DNA of 64,000 nt from Mycolicibacterium doricum (GCF_010728155.1 NZ_AP022605.1:744001-808000), one strand, 5' to 3'; shown: positions 19,201 through 27,335, counted from the stretch's first letter. Notes: generated by a model not told the origin, from the sequence alone. Translations and numbers: made by a program.

Positions 19201-19538
19201 TGCGCGAGGATCTCGACGCGATGGGCGTCGTGCCCGCGGCCCGGCTGCTCGAGGTACCCGACGGCACCCGGGTACTGGTGGCCGGGGCGGTGACACACCG
19301 GCAGCGTCCGGCCACCGCGCAGGGCGTGACGTTCCTCAACCTCGAAGACGAGACGGGGATGGTCAACGTGGTGTGCTCACCGCAACTCTGGTCGCGGCAG
19401 CGCCGCCTGGCGCAGACCGCGCCGGCGATGGTCATCCGCGGCATCGTGCAGAACGCGACCGGTGCGGTCACCGTCGTCGCCGACCGGCTGGGCAGGTTGG
19501 ATATGCGGGTGGGTTCCAAGTCGCGCGATTTCAGGTAG
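16245..19538 (+). CDS. dnaE2: Error-prone DNA polymerase III alpha subunit DnaE2
   Basis: 1097 residues. The start SWFNGPPSWSEMERVLNGKP matches mycobacterial DnaE2. Domains in order: PHP (ELHAHSAYSFLDGAGTPEEL from residue ~65), polymerase palm with the catalytic pair in PPDIDIDIES (Asp ~455 and ~457), fingers (ESHSLSFASLVFYSSWFKLH), and a C-terminal OB fold (GVTFLNLEDETGMVNVV). It performs translesion synthesis with ImuA'/ImuB after DNA damage and is the source of SOS mutagenesis in mycobacteria. Regulation by LexA is visible from the box fused to its -10 element. Its last codons (SRDFR, then stop) lie directly against the IS200/IS605-type element, leaving the protein intact. Confidence 0.96.
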   Translation: MSWFNGPPSWSEMERVLNGKPRRAGESLGEPPGDGGDSPAWSRKRGAYQAPKVPRSGGVVPYAELHAHSAYSFLDGAGTPEELVEEAAHLDLQAIALTDHDGLYGVVRFAEAAKELGMRTVFGAELSLGNTARTEVPDPPGPHLLVLARGPEGYRRLSREIAKAHLAGGEKGKPRYDYDGLTEAAGGHWHILTGCRKGHVRQALSEGGPEAAEKALADLVDRFGSDRVSVELTHHGNPLDDERNAALTELAPRFGLNVIATTAAHFAEPSRGRLAMAMGAIRARRSIDEAAGYLAPLGGSHLRSGEEMARLFAHCPQAVTAAADLGEQCAFGLALIAPKLPPFDVPPGHTEDSWLRHLVMLGARNRYGPPERAPQAYAQIEHELRIIEKLTFPGYFLVVHDITRFCKENGILVQGRGSAANSAVCYALGVTNVDPVANELLFERFLSPARDGPPDIDIDIESDLREKAIQYVYDRYGRDYAAQVANVITYRGRSAIRDMARALGFSQGQQDAWSKQLSKWNGLADSPDIEGIPEPVVDLALQISNLPRHMGIHSGGMVVCDRPIADVCPVEWARMANRSVLQWDKDDCAAIGLVKFDMLGLGMLSALHYCIDLVREHQGLDVDLAKLDLSEGAVYEMLQRADSVGVFQVESRAQMATLPRLKPRVFYDLVVEVALIRPGPIQGGSVHPYIKRRNGEEVVTYDHPSMENALRKTLGVPLFQEQLMQLAVDCAGFTAAEADQLRRAMGSKRSTEKMRRLRGRFYDGMRQRHGITGEVADRIYDKLEAFANFGFPESHSLSFASLVFYSSWFKLHHPAAFCAALLRAQPMGFYSPQSLVADARRHGVTVRGPDVNASLAHATLENAGTDVRLGLGAVRHTGDELAERIVEERKANGPFASLLDLTGRVQLSVPQTEALATAGALGCFGVTRREGLWAAGAAAAERPDRLPGVGSAGQIPALPGMSELELAAADVWATGVSPDSYPTQFLREDLDAMGVVPAARLLEVPDGTRVLVAGAVTHRQRPATAQGVTFLNLEDETGMVNVVCSPQLWSRQRRLAQTAPAMVIRGIVQNATGAVTVVADRLGRLDMRVGSKSRDFR

Positions 19539-19547
19539 CGCGGCGGA

Positions 19548-19582
19548 CCCCTGCTTTCAGGCGTGGGGGTGAGCGCGTCAAG
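19548..19582 (+). repeat. Right-end-like hairpin copy upstream of the IS200/IS605 element
   Basis: The sequence from CCCC (19548) through TGC-TTTCA-GGCG-TGGGGG to GCGTCAA (19582) closely resembles the element's right end at 21364-21395 (CCCC-GGC-TTTCA-GCCG-TGGGG...ACGTCAA) in the same orientation. A second right-end copy before the left end suggests a solo remnant of an earlier insertion or a tandem arrangement. It could instead belong to this element's left end. Confidence 0.5.
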
Positions 19583-19660
19583 TTCCTGCTTTGGGTGGCC
19601 ACTGCGCGGGTACGGTTCCGGCGTGTTGAAACATTAGATGGTTGATCGCTGTCTAATGTT

Positions 19661-19702
19661 GTCGGGTGTCGGGTGTCGGGTGTCGGGTGTCGGGTGTCGG
19701 GT
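19661..19702 (+). repeat. Six tandem GTCGGGT heptamers just before tnpA
   Basis: GTCGGGT is repeated six times without interruption and abuts GTG 19703. Each unit contains a potential GTG start, and 7 is not a multiple of 3. Gain or loss of a unit would therefore change which upstream GTG is in frame with tnpA, and would alter the distance from the left-end hairpin. Slipped-strand variation is likely at such a tract. Confidence 0.85.
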
Positions 19703-20101
19703 GTGGGTGTTACGTTGCGGACGAACGCGAATATCGCGTTCCGGTGCGCCTATCACGTCGTCTGGTGCCCGAAATACAGACGCAAGGTGATCGGCGGGCG
19801 GATGGAGCAGCGGCTCAAGGACATCATCGTCGAGGTGATCGAGGAGAAGGGGGCATGGTTGATCGAGATGGAGACCATGCCTGAGCACGTGCATCTGCTG
19901 GTGGAGGTCGACCCGCAGTTGGGGGTTCACAAGCTGGTGAAGGCCATCAAGGGCAGGTCCTCGCGGCTGCTGCGGCAGGAGTTCCCGTGGCTGAAATCGC
20001 GGTTGCCGACATTGTGGACGAACTCGTATTTCGTGGCGACGGTGGGTGGGGCACCGTTGTCGGTGATCAACCGCTACGTCGAGTCGCAGAAGGATCGTTG
20101 A
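19703..20101 (+). CDS. tnpA: IS200/IS605 family transposase TnpA (HUH, Y1)
   Basis: 132 residues from GTG 19703; in-frame GTGs inside the heptamer repeat could extend it by up to ~10 residues. The HUH motif is in MPEHVHLLVEV (His ~62 and ~64) and the catalytic tyrosine is in NRYVESQ (Tyr ~125). The size and the N-terminal VVWCPKYRRKV segment are typical of the family. It is a single-strand transposase that cuts at the top strand of both ends using a 5'-phosphotyrosine intermediate. The gene looks intact, so the element may still be mobile, or able to mobilise related elements, even though tnpB is broken. Confidence 0.9.
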   Translation: MGVTLRTNANIAFRCAYHVVWCPKYRRKVIGGRMEQRLKDIIVEVIEEKGAWLIEMETMPEHVHLLVEVDPQLGVHKLVKAIKGRSSRLLRQEFPWLKSRLPTLWTNSYFVATVGGAPLSVINRYVESQKDR

Positions 20102-20105
20102 GATC

Positions 20106-21351
20106 GTGGTGACGGGGCGGCGGTTTCGGGTGGAGTTCACCGACGCGCAGGCGGTGTTCGCCGAGCAGATCGGGGCAGTGTGTCGGGCGGTGTGGAACAC
20201 CGGGTTGGAGCAGCGCGGTGAATACCGCCGGCGCGGGGCGTGGATGAACTACGGGCCCCAGGCCAAAGAGTTGGCCGAAGCCAAGACGGAGCATTCGTGG
20301 CTCAGAGACGTTTCGGGGCACTGCCTGCAGCAGACACTGATGGATCTGGATAAGGCGTGCCGTGAGCACGGGACGTTTCGGGTGCATTGGCGTGCGGGTC
20401 GGCGGTGGGCGCCGTCGTTCCGGTTCCCCGAGGGCAACAAGATGGTGGTGGAGAAGCTCAGCTGCAAACATGCGCGGGTGAAGCTGCCCAAGCTTGGGTG
20501 GGTGAAATTCCGGGCGTCACGCAGCCTGCAGGGGGAAACCGTCCGCTCGACCACCCTGTCGTGGGACGGTGCGCACTGGTTCGTGTCGTTGCTCGTCGAC
20601 GACGGGATCGCGGCCCCGGCAGAGCACGCCGCCCCGGGGACCGCGGTGGGGGTGGATCGTGGTGTGGTGGTGGCCACCAGCGACGGTGAGCTGGCTGACC
20701 GGGAGTTCGTCACGACCGGTGAACGCCGCCGCATGGTAGCGCTGCAACGCAAGTTGTCCCGCGCGGCCAAGGGGTCGGCAAACCGCACCAAGACCCGGCG
20801 GGCTCTGGCGAAGTTGCGGGCCGCTGAGCGGCACCGCCGCCAGGATTTCTGCGTCCAGACCGCGCACCGCCTGGCCCAGTCGAACGCAGTCGTGGTGCTC
20901 GAAGATCTCAAGACCCGCAACATGACGCGCCGTGCTGCTCGGGTCGAAGATCCCGGCAACGCCGGGGCGTTCCTGCCGAACGGCGCGTCGAGTAAATCAG
21001 GTTTGAATCGGGCTGTACTGGGGAAAGGATGGTATTCGGTTCGAGCAACCGTTGATGTCTGTGTCGCGTTATGCCGGGACACAGGTGTCAAGGTTCCGGC
21101 GGCCTTCACGTCGCAACGGTGTCCGGTGTGTGGGCATGTTGACCCGAAGTCCCGTGAGAGCCAAGCGGTGTTTCGGTGCACAAACTGCGCACGGGCCCGT
21201 ACACGCTGATGTGAACGCCGCCAAGAATGTATTGGCCGCAGGGCTTGCGGTCACCGCCTGCCGAGAAACCACAGCGCCTGCGGGTGTTGCGGTGACGTCG
21301 ACGCAGGAACCAGCAGGAAACCGCGAGGAATTACTGCTCCAACCCGTCTAA
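20106..21351 (+). pseudogene. tnpB: TnpB RNA-guided nuclease-type protein, frameshifted near the C-terminus
   Basis: The first frame (20106-21209) encodes the N-terminal HTH/wedge part and the RuvC-like core, with catalytic Asp in VGVDRGVVVA (~184) and Glu in VVVLEDLKTRN (~266). The zinc finger CPVC...CTNC follows. The third RuvC aspartate, in HADVNAAKN, lies in another frame (to 21351), which ends in the family tail EPAGNREELLLQPV. The shift is at ~21191-21195, where CTNC should continue as a Gly-His, and the count fits loss of two bases or gain of one. As read, the product stops at 21209 and lacks the last catalytic residue. It starts 4 bases after tnpA. TnpB proteins are RNA-guided nucleases that preserve the element at its donor site. 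Confidence 0.85.
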
Positions 21352-21395
21352 CAGGTTGGAATCCCCCGGCTTTCAGCCGTGGGGAGGAACGTCAA
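21352..21395 (+). ncRNA. Probable omega RNA (reRNA) 3' scaffold and IS right end
   Basis: In IS200/IS605 elements the guide RNA for TnpB is made from the 3' end of tnpB through the right end, and the guide itself comes from flanking DNA. Here the right-end hairpin (21364-21384) is followed by AGGAACGTCAA and then chromosomal sequence beginning TTCAGGTAACGG. The omega RNA scaffold would end near 21395. This is position-based inference; a transcript is not shown, and the partner TnpB is frameshifted. Confidence 0.45.
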
Positions 21396-21448
21396 TTCAG
21401 GTAACGGTGAGCGCGCTCTCACACAGCCGGCGTCGGTAGCCTCCAGGT

Positions 21449-22090
21449 ATGCCTCTCAACCTGTCTGTCGACGAACTGCTCACCACCACTCGCTCGGTGC
21501 GCAAGCGGCTGGACCTGGAGAAGCCGGTGCCGCGCGAGGTAATCATGGAGTGTCTCGACCTCGCGTTGCAGGCGCCGACGGGTTCCAACGCCCAGGGCTG
21601 GCAGTGGGTGTTCGTCGAGGACGCCGGTAAGAAGAAGGCGCTCGCCGACATCTATCGCCTCAACGCGAACGCCTATCTGGACCAGCCGAAACCCAAGTAC
21701 GACGATGTACGCGGCGAGCGCATGGAACTGGTCGGCGACTCCGCGCGCTACCTCGCCGATCACTTCCACGAGGTACCGGTGCTGATGATCCCCTGCCTGG
21801 AGGGCCGGCCGGACGGCGCGCCCGCCGGCATGTCGGCCTCGTTCTGGGGTTCGCTGCTGCCGGCGGCGTGGAGCTTCATGCTGGCGTTGCGCTCCCGCGG
21901 TCTCGGCTCGGCGTGGACGACGCTGCACCTGCTGAACGACGGCGAGAAGCAGGCCGCCGAACTGCTCGGCATCCCGTTCGACAGGTACAGCCAGGCGGGG
22001 TTGTTCCCGATCGCCTACACCAAGGGCACCGACTTCAAGAAGGCCAAGCGGCTCCCCGCCGAGCAGCTCACCCACTGGGACAGCTGGTGA
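21449..22090 (+). CDS. Nitroreductase family protein (Rv3368c-like)
   Basis: 213 residues, close to M. tuberculosis Rv3368c (214 aa), which also neighbours dnaE2. The FMN-binding start LTTTRSVRKRLDLEKPVP and the segment ALQAPTGSNAQGWQWVFVED are characteristic. The C-terminal GLFPIAYTKGTDFKKAKR region completes the fold. These NAD(P)H-dependent flavoproteins reduce nitro compounds or quinones; the physiological substrate is unknown. It starts 53 bases after the right end of the IS element, so any promoter must lie in that space or within the element. It converges on the trmL-like gene with a 17-base gap. Confidence 0.88.
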   Translation: MPLNLSVDELLTTTRSVRKRLDLEKPVPREVIMECLDLALQAPTGSNAQGWQWVFVEDAGKKKALADIYRLNANAYLDQPKPKYDDVRGERMELVGDSARYLADHFHEVPVLMIPCLEGRPDGAPAGMSASFWGSLLPAAWSFMLALRSRGLGSAWTTLHLLNDGEKQAAELLGIPFDRYSQAGLFPIAYTKGTDFKKAKRLPAEQLTHWDSW

Positions 22091-22107
22091 GTTCCTCACC
22101 CGGTGAG

Positions 22108-22662
22108 CTACACCGATCCGGTCTCCGATGTCGCCGCCGGGGCGGCTCCGGGGTCTGATGTCGCCGCCGGGGCGGCTCCGGGGTCTGATGTCGCCGCCGG
22201 GGCGGCTCCGGCGAACCCGTGCTGGCGCCACGCCTCATAGACCGCCACAGCCGCGGCGTTCGACAGGTTCAACGACCGCCGGCCGGCCAGCATCGGGATC
22301 CGCACCTGCGCGGTGATGTGCGGATCGGCCAGCGTCTCGGCGTCCAGGCCGGTGGGCTCCGGTCCGAACATCAGCACGTCACCCGGCTGGTAGGCGACCT
22401 CGGCGAACGACACGGTCGCGTGCGCGGTGAACGCGTAGACCGACGCGGGCAGCACCGCATCCCATGTGGCGGGGAGATCGTCGTGCACGGTGACGGACGC
22501 GAGATCGTGGTAGTCCAGGCCGGCCCGGCGCAACTTGGGCTCGGACAGATCGAAACCCAGCGGCCGCACCAGATGCAGTTCGCATCCACTGCCCGCCACC
22601 ATGCGGATAGCGTTGCCGGTGTTGGGCGCGATCCGGGGTGAATGAAACATCACCTTGAACAC
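22108..22662 (-). CDS. trmL: TrmL/SpoU-family tRNA (cytidine/uridine-2'-O-)-methyltransferase
   Basis: 184 residues from GTG 22662 (FKVMFHSPRIAPNTGNAIRM), matching the start of M. tuberculosis Rv3366 (spoU, 154 aa). SPOUT knot motifs are visible: IAPNTGNAIR, LMFGPEPTGL and IPMLAGRRSLNLSNAAAVAV. The family methylates the wobble nucleotide 34 of tRNA-Leu. The catalytic domain ends at WRQHGFAG; an extra ~30 residues follow, made of three copies of GAAPAATSDP, encoded by 30-bp repeats. That tail is not part of the fold and is likely disordered. The gene overlaps the upstream spacer of the divergent methyltransferase gene. Confidence 0.88.
   Translation of the reverse strand: MFKVMFHSPRIAPNTGNAIRMVAGSGCELHLVRPLGFDLSEPKLRRAGLDYHDLASVTVHDDLPATWDAVLPASVYAFTAHATVSFAEVAYQPGDVLMFGPEPTGLDAETLADPHITAQVRIPMLAGRRSLNLSNAAAVAVYEAWRQHGFAGAAPAATSDPGAAPAATSDPGAAPAATSETGSV
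22127..22216. repeat. Three tandem 30-bp repeats in the trmL 3' end
   Basis: Units at 22127-22156, 22157-22186 and 22187-22216; the first two are identical and the third diverges in its last bases. They encode AATSDPGAAP-type decapeptides in frame at the C-terminus. The unit length keeps the reading frame, which suggests tolerated slippage or duplication. Confidence 0.85.
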
Positions 22663-22677
22663 GGCGATAATGCTCGC

Positions 22678-23283
22678 ATGGCCGAAACTAGTATCTGGAT
22701 GCAGAAGGTCGCGGCCGATCCCGGTCACTCGCAGTGGTACATCGAGCGGTTCCGGGCGATGGCGCGCGCCGGTGACGATCTGGTCGGCGAGGCCCGGCTC
22801 ATCGACGCGATGGCGCCGCGCGGCGCCCACATCCTCGACGCCGGCTGCGGCCCTGGCCGGGTCGGCGGATATCTGGCCGCGGCCGGTCACCGGGTGGTCG
22901 GGGTCGACGTCGACCCAGCGTTGATCGAGGCCGCCGAGCAGGACCACCCCGGACCGCGCTGGCTCGTCGGCGACCTCGCCGAACTCGACCTGCCCGCCCG
23001 CGGCATCACCGAACCGTTCGACCTGATCGTGTCGGCCGGAAACGTCATGACCTTCCTCGCCCCGAGCACCCGGACCCAGGTTCTGCGCCGGTTGCGCGCC
23101 CACCTCGCCGGTGACGGACGGGCGGTGATCGGTTTCGGCGCAGGCCGCGACTACCCGTTCGACGAATTTTTGACGGATTCAGCGGATGCCGGCTTCGCCC
23201 GCGATCTGCTGCTGTCCACCTGGGATGTCCGGCCCTTCACCGAGGACTCCGACTTCCTTGTGGCGGTCCTGCGGCCCGCGTAG
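22678..23283 (+). CDS. Class I SAM-dependent methyltransferase
   Basis: 201 residues from ATG 22678. Motif I is ILDAGCGPGRVGGYL at residues ~45-60, followed by the acidic end of beta-2 in VVGVDVDPALIEAA, and motif IV-like LIVSAGNVMTFL. The N-terminal helix SQWYIERFRAMARAGDDLVG is common in small mycobacterial methyltransferases next to trmL. Substrate unknown. It is divergent from trmL with only 15 bases between the starts, so the promoters overlap. It is followed by ~230 bases before the mfp conservon. Confidence 0.8.
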   Translation: MAETSIWMQKVAADPGHSQWYIERFRAMARAGDDLVGEARLIDAMAPRGAHILDAGCGPGRVGGYLAAAGHRVVGVDVDPALIEAAEQDHPGPRWLVGDLAELDLPARGITEPFDLIVSAGNVMTFLAPSTRTQVLRRLRAHLAGDGRAVIGFGAGRDYPFDEFLTDSADAGFARDLLLSTWDVRPFTEDSDFLVAVLRPA

Positions 23284-23511
23284 TTACTCTTTGCTCGGTC
23301 ACCACACGGACGCGCATCGGTCTGGTCACGAACTCTGTCTGTTCAGTAAGAACTGTGGAAACCCCAGCTGGCGGCTGTCATACTCGTCGAATTGCCAGGC
23401 GTACCAGGCGCGATCCCGCGTCCCGGCAACAGGGTCGAAACAGCAGGGCACCTCCATGAATCACGCTTCAGTATTGACCCCATCCTGGGCCCGTCGGGCG
23501 GTCCAGCGCCG

Positions 23512-25986
23512 ATGACTGGGCCGCCCAAACGGCCGTCCTGGTGGTCGCCGGCGAACTGGCCGGTGCGTTGGAAAGTGCTCGCGATCGTGCTCGTCCCGTT
23601 GATCCTGGCCGGCGTGCTCGGCGGCTCCCGCATCGCGGGGAATCTGCAGCAGGCCGGTGAACTGCGCCTGGCTGCCGAGCGGGCGCAACTCATCCCGGAC
23701 ATCAACGACTACATGGCCGCCATGGAGAACGTCGTCGTCGCCGCGACCGGGGGGCGCGAGACGCAGTCCGTGCTCGCCGGGTACGACGCCGCCAAGGCGG
23801 CGCTGGGTCAACAGCTCACGGACGCCGACGTCGTTTCCGACGTGCGGTTGGCGGTGAACACCCTGCTCGACCAAGGGCAAGATCTGATCGACGAGGCCAC
23901 GGCGAACTCGGTCGACCTGCGCCAACGGGTGTTCGGCTACGGTCCGCTGCTGTTGACCGCCGAGACCGCCATCACGGGTTCAGCCCGCGGCGCCGAGCAG
24001 CACGTGCAGCTGTGTGCCGAGGCCCTGTCGTGGGCGGTCGGTGCCCGAGGTCAGATGGCGATGCAGAACATGCTCGTCACGCGCGGTGGTGACGTTCCCG
24101 AACCGGAATTGCGCGCCGCGATGATCACCGTGGCCGGTGCGGAGCCGTCGACCGTATCGGGGATGGCCGAACTGCTGGGCGAGGCCTCCGAGGAGGCCAA
24201 CACCCTGCGCGGCGAGATGTTCGAACGCATGTCGACGATGTCCGACCCGGCGGCGATACTGCCGGGCAACCCCGAACTGCTGCAGTCGCAGGCCGTGACC
24301 GCCGGCATCGCGGACACCATGATCGCCGACACCACCGACGCCATCCCCGCCGCGGTGACCAGCGCCGCGGACGCCCAGCGGTCGGCCGCGTTCCGCGACG
24401 CGGTGCTGATCCTGCTGGCGTTCGCCGCCGCTGTCGTTCTCGTGCTGCTGGTCGCACGTTCCCTGGTGCGGCCGTTGCGCCGACTTCGCGACAGCGCCCT
24501 CAAGGTCGCCCACGAGGATCTGCCCAAGGAGCTCGACCGGGTCCGTGCCGGCACCGACCCCGGCCCCGTCAGCTCGATCCCGGTCTACACCACCGAGGAG
24601 ATCGGCCAGGTCGCCCATGCCGTCGACGAACTGCACGAGCAGGCGGTGCAACTGGCAGGTGAGCAGTCTCGCTTGCAGTTGCAGATCAGCGACATGTTCC
24701 AGACGCTGTCACGGCGCAGCCGCTCGCTGGTGGACCAGCAGCTGTCGCTGATCGACCGGCTGGAACGCGACGAGGACGACCCGCAACGCCTCAAGAGCCT
24801 GTTCCGACTCGACCACCTCGCCGCCCGGATGCGGCGCAACGGTGCCAACCTGCTGGTGCTCTCCGGCGCGTCGATCGCGCGAGATCAGGCCGAGCCGGTC
24901 CCGGTCGCGACGATCATCAATGCCGCCGCCTCCCAGGTGGAGGACTACACCCGCGTGGTGACGGCCGGCGTGCCCGACAGCCGAATCGTCGGCGCCGCCG
25001 CCGGTGACCTCGTGCACCTGCTCGCCGAACTGCTCGACAACGCGCTGCGGTATTCACCGCCGATCTCCCAGGTGCGGGTGTCGGCCATGCACCACGGCAA
25101 CGGAGGCCTCGTCGTCGAGGTAAGCGACAACGGTCTCGGAATGGCTGAGGCCGACCTGCGGATGGCCAATGCGCGCCTGCAGTCCGGCGGTGAAGTCACC
25201 CCGTACACCGCCCGCCACATGGGTCTGTTCGTGGTGGGCCGGCTCGCCGCCCAGCACGGCTTCGCGGTACGACTCCGCAGCACCGTCGTCGAGGAACCCG
25301 ACTCCGGGACCACCGCAGGGGTGTACGTGCCCGCCCAGCTGCTCGCACACACCGCTGTCACGGCCCAGACTTCCGTGCCGTCGGCCGAACCGTATGCCGC
25401 CGCCGAGCCGGCGTCGCAGGCCCCGGTCGACAGCTCACGTCACCACCGACCCCTCCCCGCGCCCACGAACACGTCCGCCTTCTTCGCCTCGCGCGCGCAG
25501 GCGGCCGCCAACGGCGCACACGAGCGCCCAGAACCCGAACCCGATCTCGCACCCGGACCGTCGGCCAAGGCCACCGCCGGCACCGACGACGCGATCTACC
25601 AGTCGATGCTCTCGGAGTGGCTGATCGACCCGACCGAACTCGGCAAGAGCACCGACCTCGACTGGAAGTCGGTGTGGGACTACGGATGGTCGGCGGCCGC
25701 GGCGGCGGACGAGGCCGCGGTGCGGGAACGCACCGACGAAGGACTGCCCGTGCGCGAGCCAGGGGCGCGGCTCGTTCCCGGTAGCGGCGGCCGGCGCAGG
25801 TCCGGTCCGGCGGGTGGAGCACACCGCAACGACGACACCGAGGAGCAGGTAGCATCGGCGGCCGAAGCCGATGCCCCGCCGCGACGCGATCCGGAGGCCA
25901 TCCGGGCCAGCATGAGCCGCCACTTCGGTGGCGTGCACGCCGGCCGCGCCCACTCCCGAGATGTCAGAGGAACAGAACCCCAATGA
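23512..25986 (+). CDS. Conservon sensor histidine-kinase-like membrane protein (Rv3365c-like, MfpE-type)
   Basis: 824 residues from ATG 23512, like M. tuberculosis Rv3365c. An N-terminal transmembrane helix ([17 protein letters not shown], ~20-38), an extracytoplasmic sensor of ~280 residues and a second helix ([18 protein letters not shown], ~340) are followed by a HAMP-like linker, a helical DHp-like segment ([20 protein letters not shown]) and a HATPase domain with N box [14 protein letters not shown] and G box VSDNGLGM. The ~200-residue tail is disordered and Pro/Ala-rich. It is the first gene of the actinobacterial conservon (kinase-like, roadblock, DUF742, GTPase) plus mfpA. The stop overlaps the next start (ATGA). 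It probably controls the small GTPase rather than a classical response regulator. Confidence 0.88.
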   Translation: MTGPPKRPSWWSPANWPVRWKVLAIVLVPLILAGVLGGSRIAGNLQQAGELRLAAERAQLIPDINDYMAAMENVVVAATGGRETQSVLAGYDAAKAALGQQLTDADVVSDVRLAVNTLLDQGQDLIDEATANSVDLRQRVFGYGPLLLTAETAITGSARGAEQHVQLCAEALSWAVGARGQMAMQNMLVTRGGDVPEPELRAAMITVAGAEPSTVSGMAELLGEASEEANTLRGEMFERMSTMSDPAAILPGNPELLQSQAVTAGIADTMIADTTDAIPAAVTSAADAQRSAAFRDAVLILLAFAAAVVLVLLVARSLVRPLRRLRDSALKVAHEDLPKELDRVRAGTDPGPVSSIPVYTTEEIGQVAHAVDELHEQAVQLAGEQSRLQLQISDMFQTLSRRSRSLVDQQLSLIDRLERDEDDPQRLKSLFRLDHLAARMRRNGANLLVLSGASIARDQAEPVPVATIINAAASQVEDYTRVVTAGVPDSRIVGAAAGDLVHLLAELLDNALRYSPPISQVRVSAMHHGNGGLVVEVSDNGLGMAEADLRMANARLQSGGEVTPYTARHMGLFVVGRLAAQHGFAVRLRSTVVEEPDSGTTAGVYVPAQLLAHTAVTAQTSVPSAEPYAAAEPASQAPVDSSRHHRPLPAPTNTSAFFASRAQAAANGAHERPEPEPDLAPGPSAKATAGTDDAIYQSMLSEWLIDPTELGKSTDLDWKSVWDYGWSAAAAADEAAVRERTDEGLPVREPGARLVPGSGGRRRSGPAGGAHRNDDTEEQVASAAEADAPPRRDPEAIRASMSRHFGGVHAGRAHSRDVRGTEPQ

Positions 25987-26399
25987 CCTACCCGCCACGT
26001 TCGTTGCAGCGCGAATCGCTCGACTGGTTGGTCTCCCGATTCGCCGGCGAAGTGTCCGGGGTCTCCCACGCGGTGCTGGTGTCCGCCGACGGTCTGCTGA
26101 TGGCCGCCAGTGAGCACATGCCGGTCGAGCGGGCCGATCAACTCGCCGCCGTCGCCTCCGGACTGGCGAGCCTGTCCACCGGCGCCGCACAGCTGTTCGA
26201 CGGCGGGTATGTGCTGCAGTCGGTCGTCGAGATGGAGAACGGATACCTGCTGCTGATGCGGGTCGGCGACGGCTCCAATCTGGCGACGCTGGCCGCCCGG
26301 TCCTGCGACATCGGGCAGATCGGCTACGAGATGGCGATCCTCGTCGAGCGGGTGGGAACGGTCGTCCAGTCGCAGCGGCGAACTCCTCAGCAGTCGTGA
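25983..26399 (+). CDS. Roadblock/LC7 domain protein (Rv3364c-like)
   Basis: 138 residues. Text [32 protein letters not shown] is the roadblock/LC7 signature strand-helix. Roadblock proteins act as GTPase-binding or GTPase-activating scaffolds. In conservons they pair with the small GTPase encoded two genes on. M. tuberculosis Rv3364c is the counterpart (130 aa). Start overlaps the kinase-like gene by four bases (ATGA). There is no signal peptide, although the M. tuberculosis homologue has been reported outside the cell. Confidence 0.9.
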   Translation: MTYPPRSLQRESLDWLVSRFAGEVSGVSHAVLVSADGLLMAASEHMPVERADQLAAVASGLASLSTGAAQLFDGGYVLQSVVEMENGYLLLMRVGDGSNLATLAARSCDIGQIGYEMAILVERVGTVVQSQRRTPQQS

Positions 26400-26406
26400 G
26401 TGCGCC

Positions 26407-26772
26407 GTGGACGAACCCGGATCCGCCGCCCGACCCAGCCTGGTACGCCCGTACACGCTGACCGCCGGGCGCACCGATTCCCGCGTGCACCTGCCGCTGG
26501 AAGCGCCCATCGAGACGCTCGAGTCGGTTCGGCCGCCGCGCTGGCCGGCCGGTGACGTGCGCGGTGACATCCTGGGGCTGTGTGCGCAGCGGCCGTCTGT
26601 GGCGGAGATCGCCGCACGTTTGTCCGTGCCGCTCGGCGTGGCGCGTGTGCTTGTGGGGGACCTCGTGACGCAAGGTTATCTACGGGTGCACGTCACCCTC
26701 GACCAATCGTCGACCTCCGACGAACGCCGCGAACTCATAGGAAGGACCCTGCGTGGCTTACGAGCACTCTGA
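26407..26772 (+). CDS. DUF742 protein of the mfp conservon
   Basis: 121 residues from GTG 26407, seven bases after the roadblock gene. The DUF742 core is RPYTLTAGRTDSRVHLPLEA followed by a winged-helix-like half (LGLCAQRPSVAEIAARLSVP, LGVARVLVGDLVTQGYLRVH). The domain is found almost only in actinobacterial conservons, between the roadblock and GTPase genes, and may regulate nucleotide state or membrane recruitment. Its 3' end overlaps the GTPase gene by 20 bases. M. tuberculosis Rv3363c is the equivalent. Biochemical role is not established. Confidence 0.88.
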   Translation: MDEPGSAARPSLVRPYTLTAGRTDSRVHLPLEAPIETLESVRPPRWPAGDVRGDILGLCAQRPSVAEIAARLSVPLGVARVLVGDLVTQGYLRVHVTLDQSSTSDERRELIGRTLRGLRAL

Positions 26773-27334
26773 CAGGCAGCGCTCGAGCGCGACGAAGATC
26801 GTCGTCTCCGGCGGATTCGGCGCCGGGAAGACGACGTTCGTGGGCGCGGTGTCGGAGATCATGCCGCTGCGCACCGAGGCCCTGGTGACCAACGCCTCGG
26901 CGGGCGTAGACGGCCTTGACGGGACCCCCGACAAGCGCACCACCACCGTGGCGATGGACTTCGGCCGCATCACGCTGGCCGACGATCTGGTCCTGTACCT
27001 GTTCGGCACGCCGGGCCAGCGGCGGTTCTGGTTCATGTGGGACGACCTCGTGCGCGGCGCGATCGGCGCGATCGTCCTGGTCGACGTGCGCCGACTGCAG
27101 GACAGTTTCGCGGCGGTCGACTTTTTCGAGGCACGCAACGTGCCGTTCCTGGTCGCCATCAACGAGTTCGACGGCGCGCCCGTACATCCCCTCGATGCGG
27201 TGCGCAAGGCGCTGACGCTGCCCGAACACATCCCGGTCATCACCGTCGACGCCCGCGATCGCGATTCGGCCAAGGCCGCCCTCATCGCGATCACCGAATA
27301 CTCACTCAACTGCCTTCCGGCACTGCCGGGCTGA
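26753..27334 (+). CDS. mfpB: Conservon small GTPase MfpB
   Basis: 193 residues, same length as M. tuberculosis Rv3362c. P-loop VVSGGFGAGKTTFVGAVSEI (residues ~16-35), switch II as LFGTPGQRRFWFMWDDL with the unusual TPGQ, and the guanine-specificity motif as INEFD in place of NKxD. MfpB has been reported to interact with MfpA and modulate its effect on DNA gyrase and fluoroquinolone sensitivity. It overlaps the DUF742 gene by 20 bases and is one base from mfpA, so the two are tightly coupled. Confidence 0.93.
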   Translation: MAYEHSDRQRSSATKIVVSGGFGAGKTTFVGAVSEIMPLRTEALVTNASAGVDGLDGTPDKRTTTVAMDFGRITLADDLVLYLFGTPGQRRFWFMWDDLVRGAIGAIVLVDVRRLQDSFAAVDFFEARNVPFLVAINEFDGAPVHPLDAVRKALTLPEHIPVITVDARDRDSAKAALIAITEYSLNCLPALPG

Positions 27335-27335
27335 C

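Larger units (their letters stand above)
19630..21395 (+). mobile_element. IS200/IS605-type insertion sequence carrying tnpA and a frameshifted tnpB
   Basis: The left side has a subterminal hairpin with 9-bp arms (AACATTAGA 19630-19638, TCTAATGTT 19652-19660). The right end is the imperfect hairpin CCCCGGC-TTTCA-GCCGTGGGG, ending near GTCAA (21391-21395). Between lie a HUH transposase gene (tnpA) and tnpB. Such elements transpose as single-stranded circles, make no target duplication and recognise subterminal hairpins. The exact left tip cannot be set from sequence alone. The element sits in the dnaE2-nitroreductase spacer, and TTCAGGTA occurs on both sides (19530-19537 and 21396-21403). Confidence 0.8.

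Noticed and set aside
22127..22216. The 30-bp repeats in trmL as CRISPR repeats
   Set aside because: They are contiguous and in frame with a coding region; there are no spacers.
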